DNA of 6,946 nt from UBA7396 sp047637875 (GTDB lineage: Bacteria; Patescibacteriota; Gracilibacteria; BD1-5; UBA6164): positions 1 through 6,946 of the forward strand of contig JBLJBH010000009.1 of the NCBI GenBank assembly GCA_047637875.1. Direction: 5' to 3'. The position numbers and the translations under genes are program-made. Shown piece by piece: positions 6,917-6,946 of the stretch (the stretch's first letter is position 1; each line of letters starts with the position of its first letter). The notes under the pieces are model-generated. The model was not told the origin of the DNA and did not search any database. It saw nothing but the letters and a program-made list of their open reading frames with translations.

Positions 6917-6946
6917 CTAAAATAAGGAGTATTTGGTATAATTAAG

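Noticed and set aside
6934..6942. Extended -10 TGGTATAAT on the plus strand
   Set aside because: A perfect match, but with no -35 at proper spacing, antisense to mraY, and in unreliable edge sequence with nothing visible downstream.

Overview
The window is very AT-rich (about a quarter G+C by eye) and encodes six proteins, but only if UGA is read as glycine. With the standard code every long frame breaks up into pieces of about 70 codons or fewer. TGA falls where glycine is invariant: both TGA-coded glycines of an ABC Walker A loop, the GG of the LSGGQ signature, and the glycine of the MraY GW motif, where TGA (Gly) sits next to TGG (Trp). This is genetic code 25, known from the candidate phyla Absconditabacteria (SR1) and Gracilibacteria (BD1-5/GN02). 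The window therefore most likely comes from one of these small, host-dependent CPR/Patescibacteria lineages. I cannot say which.

Layout. Positions 1-222 are mostly AT-rich non-coding DNA with a likely promoter, preceded by a short GC-richer patch at the very edge. Positions 223-4329 form a plus-strand operon for a MacAB/YknXYZ-type export system: a periplasmic-adaptor-like membrane fusion protein with an exceptionally long coiled-coil hairpin (223-2406), a LolD/MacB-class ATPase (2421-3092) and a MacB/FtsX-class permease (3103-4329). The operon closes with a strong 15-bp hairpin terminator (4338-4369).

A second plus-strand unit follows. It has a promoter with an overlapping near-perfect 29-bp inverted repeat (4409-4437), a PadR-family repressor (4445-4765), and a 621-residue membrane protein (4791-6656) with a HAAS-like N-terminal domain, a PspC domain, more membrane helices and a large outward-facing C-terminal domain. 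A bidirectional-looking hairpin (6659-6689) separates it from the convergent 3' end of mraY, the lipid I synthase of peptidoglycan assembly, on the minus strand. The mraY frame is interrupted near the window edge, at a short CA repeat.

Taken together this is a cell-envelope region: an exporter, a probably auto-regulated envelope-stress pair (PadR plus HAAS-PspC), and a peptidoglycan gene. The functional link between the exporter and the stress pair is inferred from position only. No start codon has a Shine-Dalgarno sequence, and four of the five intact genes carry TTTAAA 2-4 nt before the ATG. No tRNA, rRNA, CRISPR array or complete mobile element was found.
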